Of a stretch of 8,230 nt of DNA, positions 6,179 through 8,230 are shown piece by piece. The position numbers were made by a program, and so were the translations under genes. The notes under the pieces were generated by a model. The model was not told the DNA's origin. It saw only the letters and a list, made by a program, of their open reading frames with translations, and made no database searches. The DNA is from Elusimicrobiota bacterium (GTDB lineage: Bacteria; Elusimicrobiota; Endomicrobiia; Endomicrobiales; Endomicrobiaceae): NCBI GenBank assembly GCA_031282945.1, contig JAITCX010000033.1, forward strand, positions 1 to 8,230, given 5' to 3'. Position 1 is the first letter of the stretch; every line of letters begins with the position of its first letter.

Positions 6179-6715
6179 TTACTCTTTAACATCTAGCGCT
6201 TTGAGTATGGACGCTTCAACATTTTTCTTTAGAGCTTTATCAGTGAAAACAAAATTGTTGCGCCATTTATTTGACTGCTTTAGCGCAGGCCACGCGACCC
6301 ACAATCCTTTTTTCCCATGCAAAACTCTACATTCAACCTCTAAAACATCGTCAAAAATTACCTTGCAAAAAGCAATAGTATTTTTGGCATTATCCACTTT
6401 CTTTATTTGCGCCACCTCAAAAGTTAAACTCCGCTGTCTAAAAGTTGTATGCCCCCCCAAAACTTTAGCGGTCAAATTTTTATTGACCTCTCTTTTTAAA
6501 AGTTGTATAGGAGCATAATTTGATTTGTCGGAATTTGAAACCGCGAAAATTAAAAGCTTGTCTTTTATCGTTATATTGGAAATTTTTATTTGATCGTTAA
6601 AAGTTAAGGTATAACCTTGTTCTGTTTTTTTAATGTTTGTAATGTTTAGCGCCGCCCAGACATTTATATTTATAGACAATAATAATGTTAGGACTACAAA
6701 AATTTTTTTCGCCAT
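6179..6715 (-). CDS. Predicted exported protein with C-terminal SpoVG-like domain, possibly two
   Basis: The N-terminus is a classic signal peptide: MAKK, a hydrophobic core of about 12 residues, then NVWA with likely cleavage after Ala21. Residues about 97-175 resemble SpoVG, the small site-specific nucleic-acid-binding regulator of Firmicutes and others. The likeness lies in the order of VAQIKKVD, AFCKVIFDDVLEVECRVL, HGKKGLWVAWPA, a charged turn and a C-terminal helix. Residues about 23-86 show the same order more faintly (ITNIKKTEQGYTLTFNDQIKI, a LLIFAVS strand, then KREVNKNLTAKVL), suggesting a decayed tandem copy. SpoVG proteins are about 90-100 residues and cytoplasmic, so export is unexpected. 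GAAAGAGG lies five bases before the ATG. The gene heads the operon with the ABC ATPase and fumarase alpha. Seven consecutive G occur near codons 86-88. SpoVG similarity is from reading alone. Confidence 0.65.
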   Translation of the reverse strand: MAKKIFVVLTLLLSININVWAALNITNIKKTEQGYTLTFNDQIKISNITIKDKLLIFAVSNSDKSNYAPIQLLKREVNKNLTAKVLGGHTTFRQRSLTFEVAQIKKVDNAKNTIAFCKVIFDDVLEVECRVLHGKKGLWVAWPALKQSNKWRNNFVFTDKALKKNVEASILKALDVKE

Positions 6716-6817
6716 TTTTGCCTCTTTCGTTTTATAAGAAGTTTTTAAAAATGCAAAATTTTATATTATTAGAACCGAAGGTTTGGGGATTTGGTTTAAC
6801 AGGAATTTACAAGAGTG

Positions 6818-6891
6818 TCGGGAAGGCGGGACTCGAACCCGCAACCTCACGCTCCCAAAGCGTGCGCGATAGCCAATTACGCTACTTCCCG
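6818..6891 (-). tRNA. tRNA-Pro (anticodon UGG)
   Basis: On the - strand the 7-bp acceptor stem CGGGAAG/CTTCCCG closes a full cloverleaf. It has a short D-stem (GCG/CGC), a 5-bp anticodon stem CACGC/GCGTG with loop TTTGGGA, and a T arm GCGGG-TTCGAGT-CCCGC. Anticodon TGG (6855-6857) reads Pro codons CCA/CCN, and G37 is typical of bacterial tRNA-Pro. The discriminator is A. The following bases are CAC, so the 3' CCA is not encoded and must be added enzymatically. Confidence 0.95.
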
Positions 6892-6908
6892 TTTGCAAAA
6901 TCTTATTA

Positions 6909-6936
6909 ATTATACATTTTAATATGAAAAAACAAA
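6909..6936 (-). promoter_or_regulatory. Probable promoter of tRNA-Pro
   Basis: On the - strand a consensus -10 box TATAAT (6909-6914) lies 17 bases before the mature tRNA 5' end, giving a leader of about 10 bases. A weak -35 (TTTGTT or TTGTTT, around 6930-6936) precedes it by 15-16 bases. No convincing terminator is visible between the tRNA and the SpoVG-like gene about 100 bases downstream, so read-through into that operon is possible. Only a small AACC/GGTT hairpin occurs there. Confidence 0.55.
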
Positions 6937-7056
6937 AGCGCATTTCTCTTTGCAAAAGAAAAATAGCAAAATATTTCCTTTAAACTTTTTATAAAATTTT
7001 ACGCTATATTTTTGCGGCCGTCTTAAAACTCAAATCTCCACAGCCTGCAACCGCTA

Positions 7057-7081
7057 AAATATCAAATTTACTAAGATATTT
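7057..7081 (+). repeat. 7-bp inverted repeat directly before the homocysteine methyltransferase start
   Basis: AAATATC (7057-7063) and GATATTT (7075-7081) are perfect complements around 11 bases and end two bases before the ATG at 7084. No Shine-Dalgarno site is visible there. In RNA the hairpin would cover the ribosome landing area. Chance is possible given the composition. Confidence 0.35.
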
Positions 7082-7083
7082 CT

Positions 7084-7977
7084 ATGGACAAAAAAGAATT
7101 TCTAAATTTATTATCGCAGAAAGTTTTAATTGCGGACGGCGCCTATGCTACAGAGCTGCAAAGAAAAAACTATTTAATTGATATTAAGACCCCCGAGGAA
7201 ATAAATATCAAATATCCTCAAAGGATTTGCGATATTTATTGTTCGTATATTGATGCCGGCTCAGATATTATTTTGGCAAATACTTTCGGCGCAAATCCAA
7301 TCAATCTTTTGCGTTTCGGCTTAGAAAATAAAATTGAACCTATTATTTGCGTCGCAATATCGCTTGCCAGAAAATGTATCGGCAAAAGAAATATAATTGT
7401 TGCAGGCGATATTTCCTCACTGCCAAAATCGTTTGGGCGCTTGGCTTTTAAAGATTCATACAATGCTTTTTGCGCTCAAGCGAAATTATTGGAAAAATTT
7501 AAAGCCGACATTATAATAATAGAAACTATTACCGATCTAAAAGAATTAAAGGCCGCTTTGATTGCAGCTTGCGAAAATTTTTCAGGAGCGATCCTCGTTT
7601 CAATGGCTTTTGCAAAAAAAGGAGGCATGCTTGATTTAAAAGTCATGAAAAATTATATAGCTTTAAGCGAAAGTTTAGGCGCTTGCGCAATTGGGTTTAA
7701 CTGTTCTTTTAGTCCCGCGGATCTTTGCGATCATGTAAAAATTTTAGCGCAAAATACATCGCTGCCCATTTTATTTAAACCAAATGCAGGACTGCCTGTT
7801 TTAATAGATCAAAAACTTGTTTTCCCCGTCTCTATTGCAGAATTTGTAGAGGAAAGTTTACGTGCATATTCTTACGGCGCAAATATATTCGGCGGCTGCT
7901 GCGGCACGAGACCTGAATATATAAAAGCTATCGCCGGCAAACTAAAAAATAAAAAAGCCCTGTCCCGAAAAAATTAA
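7084..7977 (+). CDS. Homocysteine S-methyltransferase-family protein (MetH N-terminal domain type)
   Basis: The 297 residues correspond to a single homocysteine-binding TIM barrel. Visible are the opening IADGAYATELQ (16-26), the TPEEIN...P...Y-IDAGSDIILANTFGAN block (36-71), an ETITDLKE strand (147-154), FKPNAGLP (231-238), and the zinc-binding cysteines C207 in GFNCS and C272/C273 in GGCCGT. It would transfer a methyl group to homocysteine to give methionine. The sequence resembles the MetH N-terminal module more than a BHMT enzyme, but the folate, cobalamin and activation domains are missing. They may be separate genes, or the enzyme may use another donor. The ATG at 7084 lacks a clear ribosome site, and an in-frame stop lies four codons upstream, which fixes the start. 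It is transcribed alone and followed by a terminator. Confidence 0.87.
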   Translation: MDKKEFLNLLSQKVLIADGAYATELQRKNYLIDIKTPEEINIKYPQRICDIYCSYIDAGSDIILANTFGANPINLLRFGLENKIEPIICVAISLARKCIGKRNIIVAGDISSLPKSFGRLAFKDSYNAFCAQAKLLEKFKADIIIIETITDLKELKAALIAACENFSGAILVSMAFAKKGGMLDLKVMKNYIALSESLGACAIGFNCSFSPADLCDHVKILAQNTSLPILFKPNAGLPVLIDQKLVFPVSIAEFVEESLRAYSYGANIFGGCCGTRPEYIKAIAGKLKNKKALSRKN

Positions 7978-8007
7978 AAAATGTCCCTTCTTAATGCTTA
8001 AATTTTT

Positions 8008-8042
8008 TGCCGCAATTATTTCAAATGCGGCGTTTTATTTTT
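8008..8042 (+). terminator. Rho-independent terminator after the homocysteine methyltransferase gene
   Basis: GCCGCA (8009-8014) pairs with TGCGGC (8026-8031), extended by a T-G wobble, around an 11-base loop. It is followed by GTTTTATTTTTA. It starts about 30 bases after the stop codon at 7977. Confidence 0.8.
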
Positions 8043-8067
8043 ATACAAAATCATAATTTAGTAAATG

Positions 8068-8098
8068 AAAAAAAGCAAAGCCGGGATAGAGACTTTGC
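8068..8098 (-). terminator. Rho-independent terminator of the outer-membrane-protein gene
   Basis: On the - strand GCAAAGTC pairs with GGCTTTGC (8075-8098, eight pairs including one T-G) around an 8-base loop, followed by seven T (8068-8074). It lies about 37 bases beyond the stop codon at 8136. The + strand side also carries a T-rich tail, so it may work in both directions between the convergent genes. Confidence 0.8.
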
Positions 8099-8135
8099 CT
8101 TTTATTATTAATAGTTATTATTTTAGTTCATCGTC

Positions 8136-8230
8136 TTAAAATGCATACACTTTAAGTCCAACATTGGCAAAAAGTCCTGAAAAATCTCTTTCAATAGTTT
8201 TAAAATTAGTATTTCCATTTGTTTGATAGC
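8136..8230 (-). CDS. C-terminus of a probable outer-membrane beta-barrel protein (5' part outside window)
   Basis: On the - strand an open frame enters from the right edge and gives 30 residues ending SGLFANVGLKVYAF before TAA (8136-8138). The last strand alternates hydrophobic and polar residues and finishes in Phe, which is the C-terminal signal recognised by the BAM insertion machinery in diderm bacteria. The frame is followed by a strong terminator in the right orientation, supporting a real gene end. Nothing can be said about the rest of the protein. Confidence 0.6.
   Translation of the reverse strand, partial: YQTNGNTNFKTIERDFSGLFANVGLKVYAF

Noticed and set aside
6201..6518. 105-codon + strand open frame opposite the SpoVG-like gene
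   Set aside because: It is rich in Ser, Phe and Cys as expected from antisense of Lys-rich coding, lacks a ribosome site, and the - strand gene has a signal peptide and good start.
6685..6955. Open frames on both strands crossing the tRNA (one contains GKAGLEPATSRSQS)
   Set aside because: The sequence is a complete tRNA-Pro. Such peptides are well-known false translations of tRNA genes.
1..8230. CRISPR array, insertion sequence or prophage
   Set aside because: No regularly spaced direct repeats, transposase motifs, terminal inverted repeats around a gene, or phage genes were seen on either strand.

Overview
The window is A+T-rich, densely coded bacterial DNA from an organism that is probably diderm. 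The last 95 bases hold the C-terminus of a gene whose product looks like an outer-membrane beta-strand ending in Phe. Two other proteins (a GH18-type hydrolase fragment and an exported SpoVG-like protein) also point to envelope functions. The taxon cannot be fixed from the sequence. The style of the genes made me think of Elusimicrobiota/Endomicrobium-like gut bacteria, but that is a low-confidence impression.

Layout. (1) 1-648, + strand: the C-terminal part of a glycoside hydrolase family 18 protein, cut by the window edge. (2) 649-1067: a gene-free stretch with a long perfect-stemmed hairpin, a 10-bp dyad and a probable promoter. (3) 1068-4184, + strand: a three-gene operon of SAM-dependent methyltransferase, an alpha/alpha-toroid (possibly heparinase-like) protein and a nitroreductase-fold protein. 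(4) 6715-4212, - strand: a tight operon of an exported SpoVG-like protein, a MalK-type ABC ATPase with degraded catalytic motifs, and a class I fumarase alpha subunit with no beta subunit beside it. (5) 6818-6891, - strand: tRNA-Pro(UGG) with its own -10 box. (6) 7084-7977, + strand: a stand-alone homocysteine S-methyltransferase domain (MetH N-terminal type), followed by a terminator. (7) 8068-8230, - strand: terminator and C-terminus of a probable outer-membrane protein.

The strongest observation is a run of 14 G (1746-1759) inside the methyltransferase gene. As written, the reading frame ends ten codons after the tract at 1793. One added G or two lost G would join it to a 56-residue open frame. 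That frame ends in an ATGA overlap with the next gene, the usual sign of translational coupling. This is the layout of a phase-variable (slipped-strand) ON/OFF gene, here probably in a surface-glycan operon; the alternative is a homopolymer sequencing error.

Two further observations stand out. The SpoVG-like domain is normally cytoplasmic, but here it follows a signal peptide and may be duplicated. The ABC ATPase keeps Walker A and Walker B but has lost the Q-loop Gln, the LSGGQ signature, the D-loop Asp and the H-loop His, and no permease lies nearby.
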